In this document: positions 35,488 through 43,415 of the stretch, piece after piece | How positions within the stretch are numbered: position 1 is the stretch's first letter | How the letters are laid out: each line of letters begins with the position of its first letter | NCBI RefSeq assembly: GCF_029675105.1 | Contig: NZ_JAQQFV010000013.1 | Coordinates: 62,001 to 126,000 of the forward strand | Length of the DNA stretch: 64,000 bases | From: Nocardia anocheti | GTDB taxonomy: Bacteria > Actinomycetota > Actinomycetes > Mycobacteriales > Mycobacteriaceae | Reading direction: 5' to 3' | Program-made: the position numbers and the translations under genes | Notes under the pieces: model-generated | What the model saw: only the letters and a program-made list of their open reading frames with translations | Databases searched by the model: none | Told to the model about the DNA's origin: nothing

Positions 35488-35919
35488 TCAGCCCGCCGAC
35501 AGGCTGGGCAGCAGGTCGGCCAGGCCGCCGCCGCAGCCCGCGCTGCCGGTCGCGGCCGCCTCGCTCACGGTGACCGTGATCGAGTCGCTGATCAGCAGCT
35601 GGCGCGCCTCGAGCTTGTGCTGACCGGCCGTGGTCGGCTTCCAGGTGATGCTCACCGTGCCCGAGAGCACCGAGGGCGAGACCGGGCTGCCGGGGATGTC
35701 CACGCCGTTGTCGGTGAACTTCACCGAGGTCAGCCGATCGACCTCGACCGCGGCGGTCAGCTTGTAACTGCAGCCGACCTTGTGGTTCTCGCCCGCCACA
35801 TTGAGGTTGCCGACCCAGGCCGAGGCCTGCGGGGCGGCGAGCACAACGCTGGCCGCGACGGCGCCGAGTGCGGTGATACCGAAGCCCGCCCGGCCGAACT
35901 GACGATGCTGTGTTGTCAT
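35488..35919 (-). CDS. Secreted Ig-like protein, paralogue 2
   Basis: A 143-residue protein with a signal peptide (FGRAGFGITALGAVAASVVLAAPQASA) and a mature domain related to the protein at 29846-30277. Shared features are HKVGCSYKLTA, a D-x-G turn (FTDNGVDIPG), TWKPTTAGQHKLEA, SITVTVSEA and a second Cys in GSAGCGGG. The C-terminus is Gly/Leu/Ser-rich. It probably forms a small disulfide-bonded beta-sandwich outside the cell. Function unknown. Confidence 0.82.
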   Translation of the reverse strand: MTTQHRQFGRAGFGITALGAVAASVVLAAPQASAWVGNLNVAGENHKVGCSYKLTAAVEVDRLTSVKFTDNGVDIPGSPVSPSVLSGTVSITWKPTTAGQHKLEARQLLISDSITVTVSEAAATGSAGCGGGLADLLPSLSAG

Positions 35920-36039
35920 ACGCGCTACAACTTCCCTGTGAATCGAGTCACCCTGTAGTGACCCGGCACAATTTACACAGCACGCGGCACCGCTCGACCG
36001 GTTTCCGAAACATTGATGTTTAACAGATTGGCATCGAGG

Positions 36040-37245
36040 TCACGCGTGCGCGCGGGCCCACTCGGTGACCACCGGATAGACCTGGTCGAACCACGGCTCC
36101 TTCACCGCGTAATACGCCTCCCCCGCCGCCTCGCCCGCCTTGTCGGCGGCGGCCCGCTCGGCCTCGCGCTTGACCGCCAGGTAGTCCTCGCGCGCGTCGG
36201 GCTCGGCGCGCAGCCAGTCGCGCAGATCCAACGCGAAGCGCTGTCCGGGCGAATCCTGTACGCGCAGATGGATGTTCGCGGGACGGGCCGGGTCGGCGTT
36301 GCCGTGCAGTCGCTTGCCCCACCGGTCCGGATCGGTGCCCGTCGGGTCACCCGGGGTCGGCTTCGGGTTGTCGTGGGTCACCGTCGGGGCGAGCGGGAAT
36401 CCGGCGGCGGTCAGCGCACCGGCCAGGGATTCGGCGGTGGTCAGATCGGCCACCGTCACCTGGATGTCGATGACATCCTTGGCGGGCAGTCCGGGCACCG
36501 CGGTGGAGCCGACGTGGTCGATGCGCACCGCCGAGGCACCGCACAGCAGGTGCAGACGGGCGATGATCCGGCGGGCCTGCGCCGCCCACTCGGGGTCGGC
36601 GGCCAGCAGCCGGTAGTCGGCCCGCGCGCGCACGCCCTCGCGCTGATTGCGCTCGAAGGGCACCAGCCGTCGCTCCCACAGCGCGCGCACCTGCTCGGTG
36701 ACCACCTCGGGCGCGCCGTTGTTGTCCAGCCACACATCGGCGACGGCGTGCCGTTGCTCGTCGGTGGCCTGGGCCGCGATGCGGGTCCGCGCGTCGGCCT
36801 CGGGGACCCCGCGGTGCTCCACCAGCCGTCGCAGCCGGGTCTCGACCTCGGCCCCGACCACCAGCACCAGCTGCATGAGCGGGGCGAGTCCGTTCTCCAC
36901 GAGCAGCGGAATGTCCTGCACGACAATGGCATCGGCGGGGGCGGCGCCGATCAGTTCGGCGGTGCGCGCGCCGACGAGCGGGTGGGTGATGGCGTTGAGG
37001 GTGTTGCGTGACGCGTCGTCGGCGAAGGCGACCGCCGCCAGCGCGGGGCGGTCCAGGCTGCCGTCGTCCGCCAGGATCCCCGCGCCGAACGCGTCGACCA
37101 GCGCCGCCAACCCCGGCGTGCCGGGGGCGACGACCTCGCGGGCGATCGCGTCGGAGTCGACGAGTACCGCCCCCAGTTCGACCAGCGTGCGCGCCACTGT
37201 GGACTTTCCTGCTCCCATGCCTCCGGTGAGGCCGATCCGCAACAT
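36040..37245 (-). CDS. coaE: Dephospho-CoA kinase with C-terminal GrpB-like (UPF0157) domain
   Basis: CoaE phosphorylates dephospho-CoA, the last step of coenzyme A synthesis. The N-terminal 195 residues are the kinase: P-loop GLTGGMGAGKST at the start, VDSDAIAREVV, and the lid segment RIAAQATDEQRHAVADVWLDN. The remaining half is a nucleotidyltransferase-like GrpB/UPF0157 domain (IDHVGSTAVPGLPAKDVIDIQV, HLRVQDSPGQRFALDLRDWL). This fusion is normal in mycobacteria. ATG 37245 gives 401 residues; the open upstream extension has no support. In mycobacteria coaE is also close to rpsA. Confidence 0.95.
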   Translation of the reverse strand: MLRIGLTGGMGAGKSTVARTLVELGAVLVDSDAIAREVVAPGTPGLAALVDAFGAGILADDGSLDRPALAAVAFADDASRNTLNAITHPLVGARTAELIGAAPADAIVVQDIPLLVENGLAPLMQLVLVVGAEVETRLRRLVEHRGVPEADARTRIAAQATDEQRHAVADVWLDNNGAPEVVTEQVRALWERRLVPFERNQREGVRARADYRLLAADPEWAAQARRIIARLHLLCGASAVRIDHVGSTAVPGLPAKDVIDIQVTVADLTTAESLAGALTAAGFPLAPTVTHDNPKPTPGDPTGTDPDRWGKRLHGNADPARPANIHLRVQDSPGQRFALDLRDWLRAEPDAREDYLAVKREAERAAADKAGEAAGEAYYAVKEPWFDQVYPVVTEWARAHA

Positions 37246-37358
37246 GGGCCCAGTCTCGCATCCGACACGCCCGAACGCCACGACACGAAATCCGCAGTCG
37301 GGCGCGTCGCGTCGACTACTGTTCGCGCAGGCGGAAGGCCGAATCAGCGAGACGAAGG

Positions 37359-37577
37359 ATGATCATGAGCAGCAGAGACCAGCGGGGGGCTCGCCACCGT
37401 CTGGGTATGCCGGGGGGCGTGCACTGCCTCGAATTCCCCGCCGTCGCCGCGAGTCTCGCCGAATATCGGCGCTCGTGGTTCACCGCGCTGCTCTCCCCCG
37501 CCAGACACAGTTTCGCCGCGATGCGCAAGCGCCCCAGCATGACCAGCGTCTACTGGGTCCCCGCCGCCGCGAACTGA
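37359..37577 (+). CDS. Possible small hypothetical protein (72 residues)
   Basis: An ORF from ATG 37359 with CGAAGGA just upstream. From about codon 20 onward the third codon position is almost always G or C, as in real genes here, and the frame ends 2 bases before the convergent phospholipase stop. The product is basic (LAEYRRSWFTALLSPARHSF) without a signal peptide. No family recognised; it may be spurious. Confidence 0.4.
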   Translation: MIMSSRDQRGARHRLGMPGGVHCLEFPAVAASLAEYRRSWFTALLSPARHSFAAMRKRPSMTSVYWVPAAAN

Positions 37578-37579
37578 GC

Positions 37580-39127
37580 TCACACCGCCACCGGACCGCT
37601 CGGCGCGCGTCGCGTCCCCGGCTGCTGCGTGGGCATGGCATTGGGCGGCACCGGATACGGCGTCCCCTGGCCGAGGGTGCCCGCCGCGATGTTCGGTCCG
37701 CACTGCGCGATCGCCGCGTCGGCCTTGGGTCGGGGGTCCGGTAGCACCGGGCGGGCGGCGTCGGGTGCGGAGGCGAAGTCGAAGGTGGAGGTCATGTCCC
37801 CCGTGACGCCGCGCCGCCACGCCGTGAGATTGGGGACGTCGACGCCGAATCGGGTCTCCAGCAGCCGCAATTGCGAGGTGTGGTCGAAGGTCTGCGACGC
37901 GACCAGCCCGCCCCGGCTGTAGGGCGAGATCACCAGGCACGGCACCCGATAGCCCAGCCCGATCGGTCCGGCGATGCCACCCGCGGCGGGCACCCGGTCC
38001 AGCGGCACCGTGAGGAATTCGCCCGGCGTGCCCGGCGGCGGAGTGGGCGGGGTGACGTGGTCGAAGAACCCGCCGTTCTCGTCGTAGCTGATGATCAGGG
38101 CGGTCTTCTCCCACACCGCCGGATTCGAGGTGAGGATGTCGAGCAGCTCCACGATGCCCAGCGCGCCGAAGGCGGCGGGCAGCGCGGGATGCTCGCAGTG
38201 CAGCACCGAGGGCACCACCCAGGACACGGCGGGCAGCGTGCCCGCGGCGACGTCGGCCCGGAAGTCGTTGGGGTACACCGGCGCGATGCCCCGACGCGCC
38301 AGCTCGGAGTTCGGGTCGGCGGCCTGGGTGAAGCAGCCCAGCATCCCGTCCAGGATCATCGACGACGCCGGGCCGACATCGCGATTGCTGTAGATCTTCC
38401 AGCTCACCCCACCCTCGGACAGGTTCTCGGGGTAGGTGCGCCAGCTGTAGACGTTCTTCGGGATCAGCAGCGGCGTCTCCACCAGCGGCCCGCCCGCCAG
38501 CCCGTCGGGGTCGATGGTCGCGCTGATCCAGTACAGCCGGTTGGGGTCGGTGGGGCCGAGCACCGAGCAGTGGTAGTTGTCGCAGAGGGTGAACGCCTGC
38601 GCCAGCTCGGTGTGGATCGGAATGTCTTGCGGCAGGTAGTAACCCATGGCGGCGGGGGCGTTGGCCGGGCCCACCGAGGCCACCGACATCGGCATCCAGC
38701 CGTCGTTGCGGCCGTCGGCGAACGCCTGGTGCATGCCGAGCCAGCTGTGGTCGGGGTCGTTGATGCATTCGCCGTCGAGGGTGGCGCCCGCGGTGGTGTC
38801 GAGGCGGAACGGCTCCACGAAACCGTCGGCGGTGGGCCCGATTCCGGGTGACCAGCCGTACTGGCGCCAGGCCGTGGACGCCTCACCGAAGCCGCGCACC
38901 CCGGCCAGCGTGCCGAAATAGTGGTCGAAGGAACGGTTCTCCTGCATGAGCAGCACGACATGCTCGATGTCACCGAGCCCGCCCATCCCGGCCGGGTCGG
39001 CGGCGAAGGCCCGGTCGATGATCGGATTCGCCCAGGTGGCAAGGGTTCCCACCGCTCCGGCGGCCATCGCCTTGGCGAGGAACTGACGCCGGTTCAGACC
39101 GGCGAAGGGACCAGCAGTCGACGTCAA
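37580..39127 (-). CDS. Tat-exported phospholipase C / phosphoesterase family protein
   Basis: A 515-residue protein of the non-haemolytic phospholipase C family (alkaline-phosphatase superfamily). It has a twin-arginine signal (NRRQFLAKAMAAGAVGTLA), then the catalytic block HVVLLMQENRSFDHYFGTLAGVRGF with the metal and nucleophile residues, the central WISATIDPDG and the motif SYDENGGFFDHVTPP. The TTG start follows AAAGGTG. Relatives cleave phosphatidylcholine or act as phosphatases; in pathogens they are virulence or phosphate-scavenging enzymes. No pho-box was found. The C-terminal tail is Pro-rich. Confidence 0.92.
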   Translation of the reverse strand: MTSTAGPFAGLNRRQFLAKAMAAGAVGTLATWANPIIDRAFAADPAGMGGLGDIEHVVLLMQENRSFDHYFGTLAGVRGFGEASTAWRQYGWSPGIGPTADGFVEPFRLDTTAGATLDGECINDPDHSWLGMHQAFADGRNDGWMPMSVASVGPANAPAAMGYYLPQDIPIHTELAQAFTLCDNYHCSVLGPTDPNRLYWISATIDPDGLAGGPLVETPLLIPKNVYSWRTYPENLSEGGVSWKIYSNRDVGPASSMILDGMLGCFTQAADPNSELARRGIAPVYPNDFRADVAAGTLPAVSWVVPSVLHCEHPALPAAFGALGIVELLDILTSNPAVWEKTALIISYDENGGFFDHVTPPTPPPGTPGEFLTVPLDRVPAAGGIAGPIGLGYRVPCLVISPYSRGGLVASQTFDHTSQLRLLETRFGVDVPNLTAWRRGVTGDMTSTFDFASAPDAARPVLPDPRPKADAAIAQCGPNIAAGTLGQGTPYPVPPNAMPTQQPGTRRAPSGPVAV

Positions 39128-39189
39128 CGCGACACCTTTGTCCGAAGGGATGCAGCGATCGGCGCGAACGATACTCCCCTCGGAAAAGG

Positions 39190-39225
39190 CCGAAGGCCCC
39201 GGTCCGTGTGGACCAGGGCCTTCGG
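39190..39225 (-). terminator. Rho-independent terminator of rpsA
   Basis: In minus-strand sense a 16-bp stem with one mismatch (39210-39225 with 39190-39205), GTGT-type loop, followed by CCTTTTCC. It lies 20 bases after the rpsA stop. Confidence 0.85.
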
Positions 39226-39244
39226 TGTGGAACTGCTACCCGAA

Positions 39245-40714
39245 TCAGGCGTTGCCGGAGAGCTTCTCCCGCAGAGCCGCGAGCTGGGCGTCGCTGGCGA
39301 GCGAACCACCGGCGGACTCGGCCGGGCCGGAGCTGGCCTGCGAGCCGCTCTCGGAGGAGTAGTTGCCCGAGGTGGCACCGCCGTTGGCGGCCTCGGCGGC
39401 GGCGTCGGCCGCCATCTTCTCCATCTGAGCGGTGTGCATCTTGTGGCGACGCTCGGCCTCGGCGTAGCGGCCTTCCCACTCTTCGCGCTGCTTGTCGAAG
39501 CCCTCGAGCCACTCGTTGGTGTCGGGGTCGAAGCCTTCGGGGAAGATGTAGTTGCCCGCGTCGTCGTAGCTGTCGGCCATGCCGTACTTCGACGGGTCGA
39601 ACTCGGCGTGGTAGTCCTCGTTCGCCTGCTTCAGCGACAGCGAGATCCGGCGACGCTCCAGGTCGATGTCGATGACCTTGACCATCGCGTCGTCGCCGAC
39701 GGCCACGACCTGGTCCGGGACCTCCACGTGGCGCTCGGCCAGCTCGGAGATGTGCACCAGGCCCTCGATGCCCTCTTCGACGCGCACGAAGGCACCGAAC
39801 GGAACCAGCTTGGTGACCTTGCCCGGCACGATCTGACCGATCGCGTGGGTGCGGGCGAACTGACGCCACGGGTCTTCCTGGGTGGCCTTGAGCGAGAGGG
39901 AGACGCGCTCGCGGTCCAGGTCGACGTCGAGAACCTCGACGGTGACCTCGTTGCCGACCTCGACGACCTCGGACGGGTGGTCGATGTGCTTCCAGGACAG
40001 CTCGGACACGTGCACCAGGCCGTCGACGCCGCCCAGGTCCACGAAGGCACCGAAGTTGACGATCGAGGAGACCACACCCTTGCGGACCTGGCCCTTCTGC
40101 AGCTGGTGCAGGAACTCGGAGCGGACCTCGGACTGGGTCTGCTCGAGCCAGGCGCGACGCGACAGGACCACGTTGTTGCGGTTCTTGTCGAGCTCGATGA
40201 TCTTGGCCTCGATCTCCTTGCCGACGTACGGCTGGAGGTCGCGGACACGACGCATCTCGACGAGCGAGGCGGGCAGGAAGCCACGGAGGCCGATGTCGAG
40301 GATCAGGCCGCCCTTGACGACCTCGATGACGGTGCCCTTGACGGCCTCGTCCTTCTCCTTGAGCTCCTCGATCGTGCCCCACGCGCGCTCGTACTGCGCC
40401 CGCTTCTTCGACAGGATCAGGCGGCCTTCCTTGTCCTCCTTGGTGAGAACCAGGGCCTCGACCTCATCGCCCACGGAAACGACCTCGTTCGGGTCGACGT
40501 CGTGCTTGATGGAGAGCTCACGGGAGGGGATGACGCCTTCGGTCTTGTAACCGATGTCGAGCAGGACCTCGTCACGATCGACCTTGACGATGGTGCCCTC
40601 GACGATGTCGCCATCGTTGAAGTACTTGATCGTGGCGTCGATGGCGGCGAGGAAGTCCTCGGCGGAGCCGATGTCGTTGACGGCTACCTGCGGCGAGGTG
40701 ACGGTGGTGGGCAT
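39245..40714 (-). CDS. rpsA: 30S ribosomal protein S1
   Basis: S1 binds mRNA on the 30S subunit. At 489 residues from ATG 40714 it has the four S1 RNA-binding domains normal for actinobacteria (GDIVEGTIVKVDRDEVLLDIGYK; KGTVIEVVKGGLILDIGLRG; KGVVSSIVNFGAFVDLGGVDG; PGKVTKLVPFGAFVRVEEGIEG) and a long charged C-terminal tail ending SLASDAQLAALREKL, as in Mycobacterium tuberculosis. The tail differs only in its Ser/Gly-rich linker. An upstream ATG at 40756 is open but not conserved. It is monocistronic with its own terminator. Confidence 0.98.
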   Translation of the reverse strand: MPTTVTSPQVAVNDIGSAEDFLAAIDATIKYFNDGDIVEGTIVKVDRDEVLLDIGYKTEGVIPSRELSIKHDVDPNEVVSVGDEVEALVLTKEDKEGRLILSKKRAQYERAWGTIEELKEKDEAVKGTVIEVVKGGLILDIGLRGFLPASLVEMRRVRDLQPYVGKEIEAKIIELDKNRNNVVLSRRAWLEQTQSEVRSEFLHQLQKGQVRKGVVSSIVNFGAFVDLGGVDGLVHVSELSWKHIDHPSEVVEVGNEVTVEVLDVDLDRERVSLSLKATQEDPWRQFARTHAIGQIVPGKVTKLVPFGAFVRVEEGIEGLVHISELAERHVEVPDQVVAVGDDAMVKVIDIDLERRRISLSLKQANEDYHAEFDPSKYGMADSYDDAGNYIFPEGFDPDTNEWLEGFDKQREEWEGRYAEAERRHKMHTAQMEKMAADAAAEAANGGATSGNYSSESGSQASSGPAESAGGSLASDAQLAALREKLSGNA

Positions 40715-40987
40715 ATGTGGGTTTGCTCCGGACGGATTGTGGTCGGTTGCGGACATTGGATCTTTCGGTACGCTGCGAGATCACCGCCACGAGGCGACGA
40801 AGGATACTGAAGAAGTATCGCACGGACCGCCACACTTGCCGGTGATCGAACTCAGCACGGGCGACTCCGTCATCGGATACCGTATCCACGCGACTGGCGC
40901 GCCGACAGGCCCCTCGAAAGACACTCGCGTGCCTCAGCGTACGCGACCCCGGTCGAGCCGGGCAAACCACCCCCCGCACCACGCCGA

Positions 40988-40993
40988 TACCCT
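40988..40993 (+). promoter_or_regulatory. -10 box of a leaderless methyltransferase gene
   Basis: TACCCT (TANNNT type) ends exactly 7 bases before the GTG at 41001, and no Shine-Dalgarno is present. This spacing puts the transcription start on or next to the start codon. Confidence 0.5.
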
Positions 40994-41000
40994 GTTCGCC

Positions 41001-41855
41001 GTGTCCGACGACGAACGCCACGCGCAGGCCAACGCGCTGCTGGGAACCACCGCGACCGCCCGAACCAAGATCGGTTCGGCCGCCAGCGAACGCGCGAGCA
41101 GACGGTGGTGGGACGCCGACGCCGACCAGTACCACCAGACCCATGCCGAGTTCCTGGGCGTCGACTCCCCCGGCGGTGAGTTCGTCTGGTGTCCCGAGGG
41201 CCTGCACGAAGGTGACATGCGCTTCCTCGGCGAGGTGCGGGGCAAGTCGGTGCTCGAGATCGGCTGCGGATCGGCGCCGTGTTCGCGCTGGTTGGCGGGG
41301 CAGGGCGCGCATCCGGTCGGGCTGGACCTGTCGATGGGCATGCTCGAGCGCGGCCTGGCGGCGATGGCGGCGGGCGGTCCGCGGGTGCCACTGGTGCAGG
41401 CCGGGGCCGAGGCGCTGCCCTTCGCCGACGCGTCGTTCGATCTGGCCTGCTCGGCGTTCGGCGGGGTGCCGTTCGTGGCCGATTCGGCGCTGGTGATGCG
41501 CGAGGTCGCCCGGGTGTTGCGGCCCGGTGGGCGCTGGGTGTTCTCGGTGAACCATCCGATGCGCTGGATCTTCCCCGACGATCCCGGCCCCGACGGCCTG
41601 GTCGCGCGGATCCCCTACTTCGATCGGACGCCCTATGTGGAGGTCGACGGTGACGGCGAACCCACCTATGTGGAACACCACCGCACCATCGGTGACCGCG
41701 TGCGCGAGATCGTCGGCGCCGGGCTGACCCTGCTCGACATCGTCGAACCGGACTGGCCGGAGTGGCTCGACCGCGAGTGGGGCCAGTGGTCGCCCCTGCG
41801 CGGAGAGATCTTCCCCGGCACCGCCATCTTCGTCGCCGAGAAGCCGGGCGCCTAG
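41001..41855 (+). CDS. SAM-dependent methyltransferase (class I)
   Basis: The 284-residue enzyme has a Rossmann methyltransferase core: motif I VLEIGCGSAPCSRWLA, motif II HPVGLDLSMGMLERG, then PLVQAGAEALPFADASFDLACSAFG and VARVLRPGGRWVFSVNHP. The substrate (lipid, quinone or small molecule) is not predictable. GTG 41001 is chosen because the conserved part starts soon after and a -10 box is 7 bases upstream. It is divergent from rpsA and its stop overlaps the convergent hypothetical gene by 4 bases. Confidence 0.9.
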   Translation: MSDDERHAQANALLGTTATARTKIGSAASERASRRWWDADADQYHQTHAEFLGVDSPGGEFVWCPEGLHEGDMRFLGEVRGKSVLEIGCGSAPCSRWLAGQGAHPVGLDLSMGMLERGLAAMAAGGPRVPLVQAGAEALPFADASFDLACSAFGGVPFVADSALVMREVARVLRPGGRWVFSVNHPMRWIFPDDPGPDGLVARIPYFDRTPYVEVDGDGEPTYVEHHRTIGDRVREIVGAGLTLLDIVEPDWPEWLDREWGQWSPLRGEIFPGTAIFVAEKPGA

Positions 41856-42433
41856 AACTCCGGCAGCGCCGCGAAGGACGGGTCCACCCGCACGTTCGGC
41901 ACGGTCTCGGCGATCCAGCGGCGGGCCCTGGTCAGCGCGTGGTCCGGGAAGACCGGGTCGAAGCGGACATCGTCGGACAGCAGATACGGCAGCTTGCCTC
42001 GCAATCCCGGCGCGTACGGGTGCGGCGGGCACATCTCCGAGCGGTGCACCTGCGCGCCGATCGCGGTCTCGCGTGCCCCCGGCACTCCGGTTTCGGGGCA
42101 GATGATCTGGAACACCGCCGAGCACCGGTCCTTGGGCACCACGATCGACGCGGCGAACACGAGCGTGCCGCGCGGTCCGGGCAGCTGTGTCTTCTCCACG
42201 CGCAGCAGCGCGGGCAGTTCGTCCACCCACACCACGAACGCCTCGATCAGGCACCCCGTGCGGGCATGGTGTTCGGCCAGCCGCTTGCGCAGCCGCCGCA
42301 GATCGTGCAGGCGCGCAGGCAGATCGGGCCTGCCGTTGACATAGGTCAACGCGACGACATCACGAGTGGCCGGATTCCCCCAGGTCGTGTTGTCCAACTG
42401 CTGCATTCCAGGAATGTCGAACGAGATGGGCAC
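41852..42433 (-). CDS. Hypothetical protein, 193 residues
   Basis: A soluble mixed alpha/beta protein with no recognisable domain; a run of Arg/Leu helices (LHDLRRLRKRLAEHH) precedes a hydrophobic core (IEAFVVWVDELPALL) and a Cys/His-containing segment (FQIICPETGVPG, HRSEMCPPHPY). TAAATT (42440-42445) lies 6 bases before the GTG start, so it may be leaderless. It overlaps the methyltransferase stop. Confidence 0.75.
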   Translation of the reverse strand: MPISFDIPGMQQLDNTTWGNPATRDVVALTYVNGRPDLPARLHDLRRLRKRLAEHHARTGCLIEAFVVWVDELPALLRVEKTQLPGPRGTLVFAASIVVPKDRCSAVFQIICPETGVPGARETAIGAQVHRSEMCPPHPYAPGLRGKLPYLLSDDVRFDPVFPDHALTRARRWIAETVPNVRVDPSFAALPEF

Positions 42434-42480
42434 CGCAACAATTTACCGGCGCCCACCGAATCCGGCTGGCACCCTCCACA

Positions 42481-42624
42481 CCTCACTCCACCAACCACCC
42501 CGAGACCCGACCCCGCCATGTCGACGACTGCCCGTCCTCGCTGGCCGAATACCAGCGCGCCATCGATGATCTGACGACCCGGATCGACGTCCTGACCGAG
42601 CGGCGCGACGGGCTGGTCCGCCGG
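42481..42624 (+). other. Open, coding-like stretch in frame with the redoxin but lacking a start
   Basis: The redoxin frame is open through this stretch and encodes SSLAEYQRAIDDLTTRID and VLTERRDGLVRRL, a coiled-coil helix like the C-terminal helix of MerR regulators. No ATG, GTG or TTG in that frame precedes it; the nearby ATG (42518) is in another frame and ends soon. It may be the 3' remnant of a lost regulator or an N-terminal extension. Confidence 0.35.
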
Positions 42625-43221
42625 TTGACCGAGGCCGCGTACCGGCACAGCGTCGCGGCGCCGAGACCGCCGGAGGTTCCGGTCCGGGCGCCAGCACCCC
42701 CCGAGGACGTCGACATGGCCACCCGGTTGCCCGGATCACCCGTGCCCGCACTGACTTTCACGTCGACCGAGGGCACCGAGGTCGATCTGGCCGCGCTGGG
42801 TGACGGGCGCACCGTTGTCTACCTCTATCCGCTCCCCGGCCGCCCCGATACGGACCTGCCGACCGGGTGGACGTCGATTCCGGGCGCGCGGGGGTGCACC
42901 GCGCAGGCGTGCGGGTTCCGGGACCATCACGCGGAGTTGCTGGCAGCGGGCGTGCGGCGGGTGTTCGGGTTGTCGAGCCAGGAGTGCGACTACCAGCGTG
43001 AGGTGGTCGAGCGGCTGCGTCTGCCGTTCGCCATGCTGTCCGATCCCGGGCTGCGTTTGGCGGAGGCGCTCGGGCTACCGACCTTCGAGGTCGACGACAT
43101 GCGGTTGTACGGGCGCTCGACCCTGGTCGTCCGGGACGGGGTGATCGAGCACGTCTTCGCGCCGGTTCGGGAGCCGGGCGAGCATGCGGGCGAGGTCTTG
43201 CGGTGGTTGGCGGAGAGCTGA
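42625..43221 (+). CDS. Redoxin-domain (AhpC/TSA-like) protein
   Basis: A thioredoxin-fold peroxiredoxin-like protein: PGSPVPALTFTSTEGTEVDL, then VVYLYPLPGRP, GARGCTAQACGFRDHHAELLAAG, VFGLSSQECDYQREVVERLRLPFAMLSDP and the cis-Pro region STLVVRDGVIEHVF. Cys residues in GCTAQAC are where a peroxidatic Cys is expected; an Arg in the active site is not obvious. Start uncertain: TTG 42625 (198 residues) or ATG 42715 (168 residues, GAGGAC at 6 bases). Substrate may be a peroxide or disulfide. Confidence 0.82.
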   Translation: MTEAAYRHSVAAPRPPEVPVRAPAPPEDVDMATRLPGSPVPALTFTSTEGTEVDLAALGDGRTVVYLYPLPGRPDTDLPTGWTSIPGARGCTAQACGFRDHHAELLAAGVRRVFGLSSQECDYQREVVERLRLPFAMLSDPGLRLAEALGLPTFEVDDMRLYGRSTLVVRDGVIEHVFAPVREPGEHAGEVLRWLAES

Positions 43222-43415
43222 GACCGGCCGTGCTCCGGGGGAAGGTTGTCTGATAGGCGATATTGCTTGTCCTGATACGTCATTTACGCCAGGTGGGGGC
43301 GTGGATACGGTCGGTGTAGCGGCATTGTTCGGCCGCGATCATCAGCGAAAATCATTGCCGCGCAGCCTATTCGGATGCGTGGTGGGTTTTCGTACCCAGT
43401 GTCAGGAGATCCACG

